Notes: generated by a model not told the origin, from the sequence alone. A stretch of DNA of 64,000 bases from an uncultured Acetatifactor sp. (GCA_910585015.1 CAJUCT010000011.1:32032-96031), one strand, 5' to 3'. Counted from the stretch's first letter, positions 1 through 8,125 are shown. Numbers and translations: made by a program.

Positions 1-894
1 GGCGATATAGCTGGACAAAGCGCCGCTGGTAATCTGGCCGGCCTTGTCATAGTCATATTCAACATTTTCAATGATATAGTTGTATATGGCGGACACGCAT
101 TCCAGGTCGGAGGAGGCGGTCTCGCACAACTCCGCCGCAAGCTCCACCGCAAGAGTGTCCGTGTCATAGTTCACATAGGAACTGGGGGACAGGTAGGGAC
201 TGAAAGGATCAGTCATAGAGACATCCAGATTCACTTCATAGCTGACGCTGTATTCCTTCCCCTGTATGTTTTCATTGACCGTGACAGTGTATCTGCCGTC
301 CCCTGCCGTCAGGGGAATGGCCTGGAACTGCGCCGTGTTCAGATTGTAAGTGCATGTGTGGGAGTTGGGGCCTATGACCTGCAGTTTAACCTTGGGACAA
401 GTGCCCGTATAATTGGCCATAATATATCCCTGTTCCAGGTTGGAGGCATCAATAGTGGTCACATCGTTGCCGTAGGTCACTGTGCCGGGAGCCGTGGGAA
501 TAGGGCAATAGGGTGTATTGTCCCGAAGCGGCACGAAGGGAGTGGGCTCCGGCGTGGGTTCGGGGGTGGGATCCGGTGCGGCCGTGGGGGCAGAGATACC
601 GGGGGCGTCGTCAGATGCCGTGGACTGGCCGGTGCCCTCGGTCTGTCCAGCGACTCCTAAAGAGTCGGCAGCTTCGGAAGAATCGCCGGATCCGGGAGAT
701 GCGGCATCCTCCGAGGAACCTATGGCCTCCGGAGAACTGGTGGCGCCGATCTGCAAAGCCCCCATAATATCGGGCTGTTCCTGGGGGGGCTGCTCGGCGG
801 AGGGGATGGATATGGAGGTCGCGGCCCCACAGCCGGTGAGCAGCATAATACACATGCTATATGAAATTAGTTTTGATAAGACACTTTTTTTCAT
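1..894 (-). CDS. Lipoprotein with transglutaminase-like domain (partial, 3' end outside window)
   Basis: The frame is open from the start codon at 894 to the left edge, giving 298 residues without a stop. The N-terminus is a lipoprotein signal, with a basic start, a hydrophobic stretch and the lipobox LTGC with Cys22. A long Ser/Glu/Pro-rich linker with a PTPEPTPEPT stretch follows, then a beta-rich segment. The last visible part contains AIYNYIIENVEYDYDKA, typical of the region before the catalytic Cys of bacterial transglutaminase-like domains; the triad itself lies outside the window. It is the third gene of a sigma-factor operon, 34 bases after the small membrane protein. A GGAAAGG ribosome site precedes the ATG. 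I infer a surface-exposed, envelope-associated protein. The transglutaminase assignment rests on the C-terminal motif only. Confidence 0.72.
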   Translation of the reverse strand, partial: MKKSVLSKLISYSMCIMLLTGCGAATSISIPSAEQPPQEQPDIMGALQIGATSSPEAIGSSEDAASPGSGDSSEAADSLGVAGQTEGTGQSTASDDAPGISAPTAAPDPTPEPTPEPTPFVPLRDNTPYCPIPTAPGTVTYGNDVTTIDASNLEQGYIMANYTGTCPKVKLQVIGPNSHTCTYNLNTAQFQAIPLTAGDGRYTVTVNENIQGKEYSVSYEVNLDVSMTDPFSPYLSPSSYVNYDTDTLAVELAAELCETASSDLECVSAIYNYIIENVEYDYDKAGQITSGALSSYIA

Positions 895-928
895 ATTTGG
901 TAGCAAAAACCTTTCCTGTACAGGCCGC

Positions 929-1144
929 CTACTGCTGCCACAGCATAATACCGGCCAGCGTCAGCAGAATTGCCAATGCAGCCGCAACAGGAATCCAGAG
1001 ACGGCGGTTCGAATTTCTGTGAAAAGCGCGGCGTGAGCGGCCCACAATATCGTCCTGGCCGCTGGCGGCGAGAATATCCTGCAAAGCCGCCTCCGCCTGT
1101 TTCTTGTTCATCTCATATTTCTTCCTATATTTTATTAATGCCAT
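929..1144 (-). CDS. Small single-span membrane protein downstream of an ECF sigma factor (anti-sigma-like)
   Basis: A 71-residue protein with a basic, helical cytoplasmic N-terminus (about residues 1-48) and one hydrophobic segment (about 50-68) ending in WQQ. It starts 5 bases after the sigma-factor stop, so the two are translationally linked. A second Met at residue 12 is a possible alternative start. ECF sigma factors are usually followed by an anti-sigma factor with one membrane span. This protein has the right place and topology but is much shorter than usual and lacks a recognisable zinc anti-sigma motif (HxxxCxxC). An anti-sigma or accessory role is inferred from position only. Confidence 0.7.
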   Translation of the reverse strand: MALIKYRKKYEMNKKQAEAALQDILAASGQDDIVGRSRRAFHRNSNRRLWIPVAAALAILLTLAGIMLWQQ

Positions 1145-1149
1145 ATATG

Positions 1150-1707
1150 TTATCCTTTCAATTTTCGGGACAGGTGCTCTTTGCCGGAGGCAATATAACG
1201 CTTGATGGTGCTGCGGCTCAACTCCATAGCCCCCGCGATCTCTTCCAGCTTCATGTTGTTATAGTAGCGCATGGCCAGAACTGCCCGTTCCTGAAAAGGC
1301 AGTTCATCCATGGCCCGGCGGAGCCTGGCAACCTCGTCCCAATACAATGCCAGGGCTTCCGGGTCGGAGTGGGGGCGTTCGTCCCGCGCCAGTTCCAGCA
1401 ATTCCGGATCGGATAAGTCCTGATGGCCGTATTGCTTCTGCTGAATGTCATAACACACATGGAAAGAAATACGGTTCAGCCAGGCGATAAACAGGGTGGG
1501 GTCACTGAGCTTGTCTATATTGCGGAAAGCGGATATAAACACTTCCTGCATGGCATCCTGGGCCAGGTATTCGTCCTTCAGGTAATGCCGGGCATAATTA
1601 TATACTTTATTATATGTAAGAGCGTATAATTCGGCAAAGGCATCGGTGTCCCGCTGTTTAAAACGGATGACGAGCCCGGCCAGATACTGGTGATTCGGTT
1701 CCGGCAT
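1150..1707 (-). CDS. ECF-type RNA polymerase sigma factor
   Basis: A 185-residue sigma-70 family protein. Region 2 covers about residues 15-80, with the usual DAMQEVFISAFRNI core-binding and -10-recognition helices. Region 4 covers about 130-183, with a helix-turn-helix seen as LEEIAGAMELSRSTIKRYIASGKEHL. No region 1.1 or 3 is present, which fits the ECF class. A GAGAGGGGGC ribosome site lies upstream of the ATG at 1707. It heads an operon with the small membrane protein and the transglutaminase-like lipoprotein, so it probably controls an envelope response including its own operon. The upstream region carries a half-copy of the GCGGAACT element found elsewhere in this window. Confidence 0.92.
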   Translation of the reverse strand: MPEPNHQYLAGLVIRFKQRDTDAFAELYALTYNKVYNYARHYLKDEYLAQDAMQEVFISAFRNIDKLSDPTLFIAWLNRISFHVCYDIQQKQYGHQDLSDPELLELARDERPHSDPEALALYWDEVARLRRAMDELPFQERAVLAMRYYNNMKLEEIAGAMELSRSTIKRYIASGKEHLSRKLKG

Positions 1708-1727
1708 GTGGTCTTGCCCCCTCTCTG

Positions 1728-1746
1728 CTTAGAGTTCCGCATATGC
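1728..1746 (-). repeat. Half-copy of the GCGGAACT leader element upstream of the sigma factor
   Basis: Read on the minus strand this is GCATATGCGGAACTCTAAG, 21 bases before the sigma-factor start. It matches the 3' arm of the two-hairpin element upstream of the genes at 2366 and 31304 (ATGCGGAACTCTTAA at 31275-31289). The second hairpin is absent here. It could be a degraded copy or a functional leader motif. Confidence 0.5.
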
Positions 1747-1859
1747 CTGATGTACCGTGTATTTTTTATTATAAAAAAAAATGAACCTTTTTTCAAGATA
1801 TCCCTGTCTTTTTTTATAGATTTGTGATATATTTGATGTCAACGCAAGGGGTGAAAGGA

Positions 1860-2102
1860 ATGGTTCCAAGAAATATGATGGGCCTGTACATTTGTTTTGG
1901 CCTGGGCATAGCGGCTTTGACCGTGGCATTAGCGGCGGGCTCCGTCTGTTATGTGACGCGCTGCGTCCGGTGGCGCAGGCGTATCGCCGAGGTCGGAGGA
2001 GGACAGTCGGTATATTTGGGATGGAATCTGAAAAAGCTAAAGGAGACGGTGCGGGAACTGGAATACGAGAAGGTGTCCCGCATGGAACTGCTGTTTCCGT
2101 GA
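1860..2102 (+). CDS. Small membrane protein of unknown function
   Basis: An 80-residue protein. The start at 1860 is chosen because AAGGGG (1846-1851) sits 8 bases before it; an ATG at 1824 in the same frame lacks a ribosome site. Residues 8-30 form one hydrophobic span (LYICFGLGIAALTVALAAGS), followed by a Cys/Arg-rich border and a charged helical tail of about 40 residues (KLKETVRELEYEKVSRME). The topology suggests a short N-terminal tail outside and a cytoplasmic helix. I do not recognise the family. It is divergent from the sigma-factor operon and is followed by the tandem hairpin repeat, so it is not clearly linked to rmlD. Confidence 0.6.
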   Translation: MVPRNMMGLYICFGLGIAALTVALAAGSVCYVTRCVRWRRRIAEVGGGQSVYLGWNLKKLKETVRELEYEKVSRMELLFP

Positions 2103-2107
2103 GAGAG

Positions 2108-2351
2108 GGAATGTGCATGGGAAGGGAATCGGCGGAACTTAAAACAGCAGATTCCCGGACAAGGCACTGATAAATATCAGGACGCCCAAAAGCGGCCTGA
2201 TATTTATCACCGGAATGTGCATGGGAAGGGAATCGGCGGAACTTAAAACAGCAGATTCCCGGACAAGGCACTGATAAATATCAGGACGCCCAAAAGCGGC
2301 CTGATATTTATCACCGGAATGTGCATGGGAAGGGAATCGGCGGAACTTAAA
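2108..2351 (+). repeat. Tandem two-hairpin element, 104-bp period, 2.3 copies
   Basis: Two complete 104-base units (from 2108 and 2212) and a partial third (from 2316) are nearly identical. Each unit holds two hairpins. Hairpin A has arms GGGAATC and GATTCCC (2124-2130 with 2150-2156). Hairpin B has a perfect 14-bp stem (2168-2181 with 2196-2209, repeated at 2272-2313). The last half unit ends in GCGGAACTTAAAT, 14 bases before the rmlD start. A diverged single copy at 31171-31289 keeps both stems through paired changes. This points to a structured RNA or a REP-like DNA element rather than a CRISPR array: no spacers are present. Confidence 0.9.
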
Positions 2352-2365
2352 TAGGGAGAAAAGAA

Positions 2366-3214
2366 ATGAAGGTTTTTGTGACAGGCGTAAAGGGCCAGCT
2401 GGGCTACGATGTGGTAAACGAACTGGAGAAGAGAGATATAGAAGCGGTGGGAGTAGACATCCAGGAGATGGACATCACCGACAGGGACAGTGTGAACAGA
2501 GTCATCCGCCAGGAGGTGCCGGATGCGGTGATCCACTGCGCTGCCTACACGGCGGTGGACGCGGCTGAAGAGAACGAGGAGTTGTGCCGCAGGGTCAATG
2601 CGGAGGGAACCCGGAATATAGCGGAGGTCTGTAAGGACTTGGATATCAAAATGATCTATATCAGCACGGACTATGTGTTCAGCGGACAGGGGGAGAGACC
2701 CTGGGAGCCGGAGGATGAGAGAGAGCCTCAGAGCGTCTACGGACAGACCAAGTATGAGGGCGAACTGGCGGTGCAGGAACTGCTGGAGCGGTATTTTATC
2801 GTGCGGATCGCCTGGGTGTTTGGCGTCAACGGCAAGAATTTTATCAAAACCATGCTGAAACTGTCCGAGAACCATGACATGATCACAGTGGTCAACGACC
2901 AGTTTGGCTCCCCCACCTATACTTACGATCTGGCCAGGCTGCTGGTGGATATGGTGCAGACGGAGAAGTACGGGATCTATCATGCCACCAACGAGGGAAT
3001 CTGCTCCTGGTATGAGTTTGCCTGCGCTATTTTTCAGGAGGCGGGCATTCCTGTGACGGTGAAACCGGTGAGCACCGCGGAGTATGGCGCCAAGGCCAGC
3101 CGCCCTGCCAACAGCCGCATGAGCAAGGACAAGCTGGAGGAGAATGGCTTTGAGAGGCTTCCTGCATGGCAGGATGCGCTGAAAAGGTATCTGGATATCA
3201 TTTTGGAGCGTTAA
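2366..3214 (+). CDS. rfbD: dTDP-4-dehydrorhamnose reductase
   Basis: A 282-residue RmlD/RfbD-type short-chain reductase. It catalyses the last step of dTDP-L-rhamnose synthesis, the NAD(P)H-dependent reduction of dTDP-4-dehydro-L-rhamnose, supplying rhamnose for surface polysaccharide. The sequence shows the N-terminal nucleotide-binding loop as TGVKGQLG, the DxxDxD segment (VDIQEMDITD), the HCAAYTAVDAAE block, a catalytic STDYVF Ser/Thr with YxxxK (YGQTKYEGE), and the family motif TYTYDLA. Length matches the family. A GGGAGAAAAG ribosome site precedes ATG 2366. It stands alone: the other rml genes are not in this window. The leader ends in the tandem hairpin element, and a terminator follows at 3291. 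Confidence 0.93.
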   Translation: MKVFVTGVKGQLGYDVVNELEKRDIEAVGVDIQEMDITDRDSVNRVIRQEVPDAVIHCAAYTAVDAAEENEELCRRVNAEGTRNIAEVCKDLDIKMIYISTDYVFSGQGERPWEPEDEREPQSVYGQTKYEGELAVQELLERYFIVRIAWVFGVNGKNFIKTMLKLSENHDMITVVNDQFGSPTYTYDLARLLVDMVQTEKYGIYHATNEGICSWYEFACAIFQEAGIPVTVKPVSTAEYGAKASRPANSRMSKDKLEENGFERLPAWQDALKRYLDIILER

Positions 3215-3281
3215 TCCTGCTTCGGTTTTTGTTCTTTTTTATAAACACGGCTGAAACACTGAAAAAACTTGAAAATATTTG

Positions 3282-3310
3282 TTGACAAAGCATCCGCAAG
3301 TGGCTATACT
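3282..3310 (+). promoter_or_regulatory. Promoter of the str operon
   Basis: TTGACA (3282-3287) and TATACT (3305-3310) are separated by exactly 17 bases, a near-consensus housekeeping promoter about 95 bases upstream of rpsL. It lies inside the hairpin of the terminator described at 3291-3338. Confidence 0.85.
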
Positions 3311-3338
3311 AATATAGCATGCGCGCGGATGCTTTTTT
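3291..3338 (+). terminator. Terminator for upstream transcripts, overlapping the str promoter
   Basis: GCATCCGC (3291-3298) pairs with GCGGATGC (3325-3332), followed by a T tract. The 5' arm lies in the promoter spacer, so only RNAs coming from upstream (rmlD) contain both arms. RNAs starting at the str promoter contain only the 3' arm and would escape termination. Confidence 0.7.
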
Positions 3339-3403
3339 GTGGAAAACAGCAAGCAGAATGTGCGCAGAACAAATCACATTATTTTAGAAAGAGGTGAAAC
3401 AGA

Positions 3404-3826
3404 ATGCCAACATTTAACCAGTTAGTAAGAAAGGGTCGCCAGACATCGGTGAAGAAGTCCACCGCTCCCGCGTTGCAGAAGGGTTACAACTCCCTGCACA
3501 AGAAGGCTACGGATGCTTCTTCCCCTCAGAAGAGAGGCGTTTGCACCGCTGTTAAGACTGCAACCCCCAAGAAGCCTAACTCCGCTCTCAGAAAGATCGC
3601 CAGAGTGCGTCTCTCCAACGGAATCGAGGTTACCAGCTACATTCCCGGTGAGGGCCACAATCTGCAGGAGCACAGCGTTGTTCTGATCAGAGGCGGAAGA
3701 GTTAAGGATCTGCCCGGTACCAGATATCACATTATCCGTGGTACTCTGGACACTGCGGGAGTCGCTAACAGAAGGCAGGCTCGTTCCAAGTACGGCGCTA
3801 AGAGACCTAAAGACGCTAAAAAGTAA
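3404..3826 (+). CDS. rpsL: 30S ribosomal protein S12
   Basis: A 140-residue S12 with the near-universal N-terminus MPTFNQLVRKGR, the PKKPNSALRK loop that contacts the decoding centre, the PGEGHNLQEHSVVLIRGGRVKDLPG block and a basic C-terminus. It forms part of the 30S decoding site. The conserved lysines that give streptomycin resistance when changed (in the PKKPNS and RVKDLPG motifs) are wild type. It is the first gene of the str operon behind the promoter at 3282, with an AGAGGTG ribosome site. A 193-base spacer separates it from rpsG, containing an AAGTGTT/AACACTT inverted pair (about 3915-3958) that may form a local hairpin. Confidence 0.98.
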   Translation: MPTFNQLVRKGRQTSVKKSTAPALQKGYNSLHKKATDASSPQKRGVCTAVKTATPKKPNSALRKIARVRLSNGIEVTSYIPGEGHNLQEHSVVLIRGGRVKDLPGTRYHIIRGTLDTAGVANRRQARSKYGAKRPKDAKK

Positions 3827-4019
3827 GCATCCGCAGGCGGACTGGAAAAGTATTTGGGAAAATAGGGACGGCGTTTTCGATGCCGTATTGGGACCACAAC
3901 AACGAAACTAAGAAAAGTGTTGGAATTCTGGACTACAGATATACCCGCACGAACACTTGGGGAAACACATGTGAGTACCGATGATTTAACGAAACCAAAT
4001 TGTTAAGGAGGGAAGAACC

Positions 4020-4490
4020 GTGCCACGTAAAGGACATATTCAAAAAAGAGATGTATTGGCAGATCCTTTATACAATAACAAAGTGGTAACCAAGCTTATC
4101 AACAACATCATGTTGGATGGTAAGAGGGGTGTAGCACAGAAGATTGTATACGGCGCATTTGCAAAGGTTGAGGCAAAGTCTGGCAAGCCCGCTCTGGAGG
4201 TATTTGAAGAGGCCATGAACAATATCATGCCTACTCTGGAGGTTAAGGCCAGACGTATCGGTGGTGCCACCTATCAGGTGCCTATCGAGGTAAGAACTGA
4301 CAGACGTCAGGCACTGGGTCTGCGTTGGTTGACTATGTACTCTCGCAAGAGAGGCGAGAAGACCATGATCGACAGACTTGCCAATGAGATTCTGGATGCG
4401 GCAAACAATACCGGCGCCGCAGTAAAGAGAAAAGAAGACGTACACAAGATGGCAGAGGCAAACAAGGCGTTTGCGCACTACCGCTTCTAG
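4020..4490 (+). CDS. rpsG: 30S ribosomal protein S7
   Basis: A 156-residue S7 starting with GTG behind AAGGAGGGAAG. Typical family motifs are present: MPRKGHIQKRDVLADPLYNN, MLDGKRGVAQKIVYGA, the GGATYQVPIEVR stretch and the C-terminal MAEANKAFAHYRF. S7 nucleates assembly of the 30S head and contacts the exit-site tRNA. In other bacteria it also represses its own operon by binding the upstream spacer. The long rpsL-rpsG spacer here could host such control, but I cannot show a binding site. Confidence 0.98.
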   Translation: MPRKGHIQKRDVLADPLYNNKVVTKLINNIMLDGKRGVAQKIVYGAFAKVEAKSGKPALEVFEEAMNNIMPTLEVKARRIGGATYQVPIEVRTDRRQALGLRWLTMYSRKRGEKTMIDRLANEILDAANNTGAAVKRKEDVHKMAEANKAFAHYRF

Positions 4491-4633
4491 CATATTCCCA
4501 GGCAGTACACAGAACGATATCCGGGCGCTCATACGGTCGGCGGTTGAACTGCAATACTGTGTACTGACAGGAAATATGTGGAATACTGTATCAGTGTAAG
4601 TGGCTTCACAAAATAAAAAAGGAGGAAAAAATC

Positions 4634-6796
4634 TTGGCTGGAAGAGAATATCCCTTAGAGAGAACCAGGAATATAGGTATCATGGCTCATATCGACGCGG
4701 GCAAGACCACATTGACCGAGCGTATCCTGTATTACACTGGCGTTAATTACAAGATCGGCGATACTCACGAAGGCACTGCTACCATGGACTGGATGGAGCA
4801 GGAGCAGGAGAGAGGTATTACCATCACTTCAGCGGCTACGACCTGTCACTGGACTCTGGAAAAAGAAACCAAGCCTGCTGAAGGTGCGTTAGAGCATCGT
4901 ATCAACATCATTGACACTCCTGGCCACGTTGACTTTACTGTAGAAGTAGAGCGTTCCTTGCGTGTACTGGACGGCGCTGTCGGTGTATTTTGTGCAAAGG
5001 GTGGTGTTGAGCCTCAGTCCGAGAATGTTTGGCGTCAGGCTGACACCTACAACGTACCCCGTATGGCATTCATCAATAAGATGGATATCCTGGGCGCTAA
5101 CTTTTATGGCGCAGTGGAGCAGATCAAGACCCGTCTGGGCAAGAATGCCATTGTGCTGCAGCTGCCCATCGGCAAGGAAGACGAGTTCAAAGGCATCATC
5201 GATCTGTTTGAGATGAAGGCATATATCTACAACGATGATAAGGGTGAGAACATCACCGTTACCGACGATCTGGGAGACATGAAGGATGATGCAGAACTGT
5301 ATCGCAGCGAGTTGGTTGAGAAGATCTGCGAGTTGGATGATGATCTGACAATGATGTTTTTGGAGGGTGAGGAGCCTTCCGTAGAGGAACTGAAAAAGGT
5401 TCTGCGTAAAGCGACCTGTGAGTGTACCGCAATTCCGGTATGCTGCGGTTCCGCATATCGTAACAAGGGTGTGCAGAAGCTCTTGGATGCTGTTCTGGAG
5501 TATATGCCCGCCCCCACAGATATCCCTGCTATCAAGGGAACGGATCTGGATGGCAACGAGGTGGAGAGACATTCTTCAGATGAAGAGCCCTTCTCCGCTC
5601 TGGCATTCAAGATCATGGCCGACCCCTTTGTGGGTAAGCTGGCCTTCTTCCGTGTGTATTCCGGTACCATGAACTCCGGTTCCTATGTGCTGAATGCCAC
5701 GAAGGACAAGAAAGAGCGTGTGGGACGTATCCTGCAGATGCATGCCAACAAGCGCGCTGAACTGGACAAGGTGTATTCCGGAGATATCGCCGCCGCGGTG
5801 GGCTTTAAGTTCACCACCACCGGCGACACCATCTGCGATGAGCAGCACCCGGTGATCCTGGAGTCCATGGAGTTCCCGGAGCCCGTTATCGAGTTGGCTA
5901 TCGAGCCTAAGACCAAGGCTGGTCAGGGCAAGATGGGTGAGGCGCTGGCGAAGCTGGCGGAGGAAGATCCTACTTTCCGTGCCCACACTAATCCCGAGAC
6001 CGGACAGACCATTATCGCCGGTATGGGCGAGCTGCATCTGGAGATTATCGTTGACAGACTGCTGCGTGAGTTCAAGGTGGAGGCCAATGTAGGCGCTCCT
6101 CAGGTTGCCTACAAAGAGGCATTTACTAAAGAAGTGGAAGTGGATTCCAAGTATGCGAAGCAGTCCGGCGGACGTGGCCAGTATGGTCATTGTAAAGTCA
6201 GGTTCTCGCCGTTGGAGGCCAACTGTGAGAAGTTCGAGTTTGATCCCAAGGCAAATGTCCTGATCAACGAGCCTCCCACACTGCTGTTTGAGTCCACCGT
6301 AGTGGGCGGCGCCATTCCCAAGGAGTATATCCCTGCAGTCGGCGCAGGCATCAAAGAGGCAGCACAGGCAGGTATTCTGGGCGGGTTCCCCGTACTGGGC
6401 GTTCATGCCAATGTATACGACGGTTCCTACCATGAGGTTGACTCCTCTGAGATGGCGTTCCACATTGCCGGTTCCATGGCTTTCAAGGAGGCCATGCAGA
6501 AGGCAAGTCCCGTGTTGCTGGAGCCTATCATGAAGGTTGAAGTAACCATGCCCGAGGAGTATATGGGTGATGTTATCGGTGATCTGAACTCCCGCCGTGG
6601 TCGTGTGGAAGGCATGGATGATATCGGCGGCGGCAAGATGGTACGCGCATTCGTACCCCTTGCGGAGATGTTCGGTTACTCCACGGATCTGCGTTCCAAG
6701 ACCCAGGGCCGCGGTAACTACTCTATGTTCTTTGACAAGTACGAGCAGGTTCCTAAGAACGTTCAGGAGAAAGTTCTGTCAGAAAAAGGAAAATAG
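4634..6796 (+). CDS. fusA: Translation elongation factor G
   Basis: A 720-residue EF-G starting with TTG behind GGAGGAAAAAATC. The GTPase drives translocation of tRNA and mRNA on the ribosome. The G domain shows the P-loop AHIDAGKTTLTERIL, switch I RGITITSAAT, DTPGHVDF and NKMD. Domains II to V follow, with GMGELHLEI and the domain IV loop around GGRGQYGHCKV. It is about 25 residues longer than the usual 693, because of small insertions in the G domain (near the ETKPAEGALEH and DKGENITVTDD segments) and a short C-terminal tail. It is the third gene of the str operon. Confidence 0.98.
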   Translation: MAGREYPLERTRNIGIMAHIDAGKTTLTERILYYTGVNYKIGDTHEGTATMDWMEQEQERGITITSAATTCHWTLEKETKPAEGALEHRINIIDTPGHVDFTVEVERSLRVLDGAVGVFCAKGGVEPQSENVWRQADTYNVPRMAFINKMDILGANFYGAVEQIKTRLGKNAIVLQLPIGKEDEFKGIIDLFEMKAYIYNDDKGENITVTDDLGDMKDDAELYRSELVEKICELDDDLTMMFLEGEEPSVEELKKVLRKATCECTAIPVCCGSAYRNKGVQKLLDAVLEYMPAPTDIPAIKGTDLDGNEVERHSSDEEPFSALAFKIMADPFVGKLAFFRVYSGTMNSGSYVLNATKDKKERVGRILQMHANKRAELDKVYSGDIAAAVGFKFTTTGDTICDEQHPVILESMEFPEPVIELAIEPKTKAGQGKMGEALAKLAEEDPTFRAHTNPETGQTIIAGMGELHLEIIVDRLLREFKVEANVGAPQVAYKEAFTKEVEVDSKYAKQSGGRGQYGHCKVRFSPLEANCEKFEFDPKANVLINEPPTLLFESTVVGGAIPKEYIPAVGAGIKEAAQAGILGGFPVLGVHANVYDGSYHEVDSSEMAFHIAGSMAFKEAMQKASPVLLEPIMKVEVTMPEEYMGDVIGDLNSRRGRVEGMDDIGGGKMVRAFVPLAEMFGYSTDLRSKTQGRGNYSMFFDKYEQVPKNVQEKVLSEKGK

Positions 6797-6828
6797 TTTG
6801 TATTTTCATGAAAAATAACTTGAAAATC

Positions 6829-6898
6829 CTCTGATTATCTAATATAATCAGAGATAGCCAAGTTCAAAGCGCCAAAGTGGCGCAAGGCCACTTTGGCG
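6829..6898 (+). repeat. Two hairpins in the fusA-tuf spacer
   Basis: CTCTGATTAT (6829-6838) pairs with ATAATCAGAG (6844-6853). CGCCAAAGTGGC (6870-6881) pairs with GCCACTTTGGCG (6887-6898), a perfect 12-bp stem with a 5-base loop. Neither is followed by a T run, so they look like processing or leader structures before tuf rather than a terminator. Confidence 0.8.
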
Positions 6899-6937
6899 TA
6901 ACCAAAAACCAGTTTAATTTTAAGGAGGACTACAATA

Positions 6938-8125
6938 ATGGCTAAAGCTAAATTTGAAAGAACAAAGCCCCATTGTAACATTGGAACCATTGGTCACGTT
7001 GACCATGGTAAAACCACTCTGACCGCTGCCATCACCAAGGTTCTGGCTGAGAGAGTAGCCGGTAACGAGAAGGTTGATTTCGAGAACATCGACAAGGCTC
7101 CTGAAGAGAGAGAGCGTGGTATTACCATTTCCACCGCACACGTTGAGTATCAGACCGAGAAGAGACACTATGCACACGTTGACTGCCCGGGCCATGCTGA
7201 CTATGTAAAGAACATGATCACCGGTGCCGCACAGATGGACGGCGCTATCCTGGTAGTAGCTGCAACCGACGGCGTTATGGCTCAGACCAAGGAGCATATC
7301 CTGCTGTCCCGTCAGGTAGGCGTACCTTATATCATCGTATTCATGAACAAGTGCGACATGGTTGACGATCCTGAACTGCTGGAGTTGGTTGAGATGGAGA
7401 TCACCGAGCAGCTGGAGGAGTACGACTTCACCGATTGCCCGATCATCAAGGGTTCCGCTCTGAAGGCTCTGGAAGATCCCAACGGCGAGTGGGGCGACAA
7501 GGTTATGGAGTTGATGGCTACCGTTGACGACTATATCCCTGATCCTCAGCGTGATACTGACAAGCCTTTCCTGATGCCTGTAGAGGACGTATTCACCATT
7601 ACCGGTCGTGGTACCGTTGCAACTGGTAGAGTGGAGCGTGGTACTCTGCACCTGAACGACGAAGTTGAGATCGTTGGTATCAAGGAGGAGACCAAGAAGA
7701 CCGTTGTTACCGGTATCGAGATGTTCCGTAAGATGCTGGATGAGGCACAGGCTGGTGATAACATCGGCGCTCTGCTGCGTGGCGTACAGAGAACTGAGAT
7801 CGAGAGAGGTCAGGTTCTGGCTAAGCCCGGCAGCGTTACCTGCCACAAGAAGTTTACCGCTCAGGTATACGTTCTGACCAAGGACGAGGGTGGTCGTCAT
7901 ACACCTTTCTTCAACAACTATCGTCCTCAGTTCTATTTCAGAACAACCGACGTTACCGGCGTTTGCGAACTGCCTGCAGGCACCGAGATGTGTATGCCTG
8001 GCGACAACGTTGAGATGACCATCGAACTGATTCATCCCATTGCTATGGAGCAGGGTCTGACTTTTGCTATCCGTGAGGGTGGTAGAACGGTTGGTTCTGG
8101 TCGTGTGGCTACTATCATCGAGTAA
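6938..8125 (+). CDS. tuf: Translation elongation factor Tu
   Basis: A 395-residue EF-Tu, the GTPase that delivers aminoacyl-tRNA to the ribosome. The P-loop GHVDHGKTTL, switch I RGITISTAHVEY, DCPGHADYVKNMI, NKCD and GSALKALE mark the G domain. Domains II and III follow with FTITGRGTVATGRVERG and the C-terminal FAIREGGRTVGSGRV. The ribosome site is AAGGAGG before the ATG. It closes the str operon and is followed by a terminator at 8159. Confidence 0.99.
   Translation: MAKAKFERTKPHCNIGTIGHVDHGKTTLTAAITKVLAERVAGNEKVDFENIDKAPEERERGITISTAHVEYQTEKRHYAHVDCPGHADYVKNMITGAAQMDGAILVVAATDGVMAQTKEHILLSRQVGVPYIIVFMNKCDMVDDPELLELVEMEITEQLEEYDFTDCPIIKGSALKALEDPNGEWGDKVMELMATVDDYIPDPQRDTDKPFLMPVEDVFTITGRGTVATGRVERGTLHLNDEVEIVGIKEETKKTVVTGIEMFRKMLDEAQAGDNIGALLRGVQRTEIERGQVLAKPGSVTCHKKFTAQVYVLTKDEGGRHTPFFNNYRPQFYFRTTDVTGVCELPAGTEMCMPGDNVEMTIELIHPIAMEQGLTFAIREGGRTVGSGRVATIIE

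Noticed and set aside
2108..2351. Possible CRISPR array
   Set aside because: The repeats are directly adjacent with a 104-bp period and no unique spacers, each unit holds two hairpins, and no cas gene is present.
5576..6463. Long open frames opposite fusA, tuf, the SPFH operon genes, the helicase and others
   Set aside because: They are mirror frames of strongly conserved genes, lack ribosome sites and recognisable domains, and follow codon bias of the real strand.
6829..6898. Terminator between fusA and tuf
   Set aside because: The stems lack a T run and tuf has no obvious promoter of its own after them.
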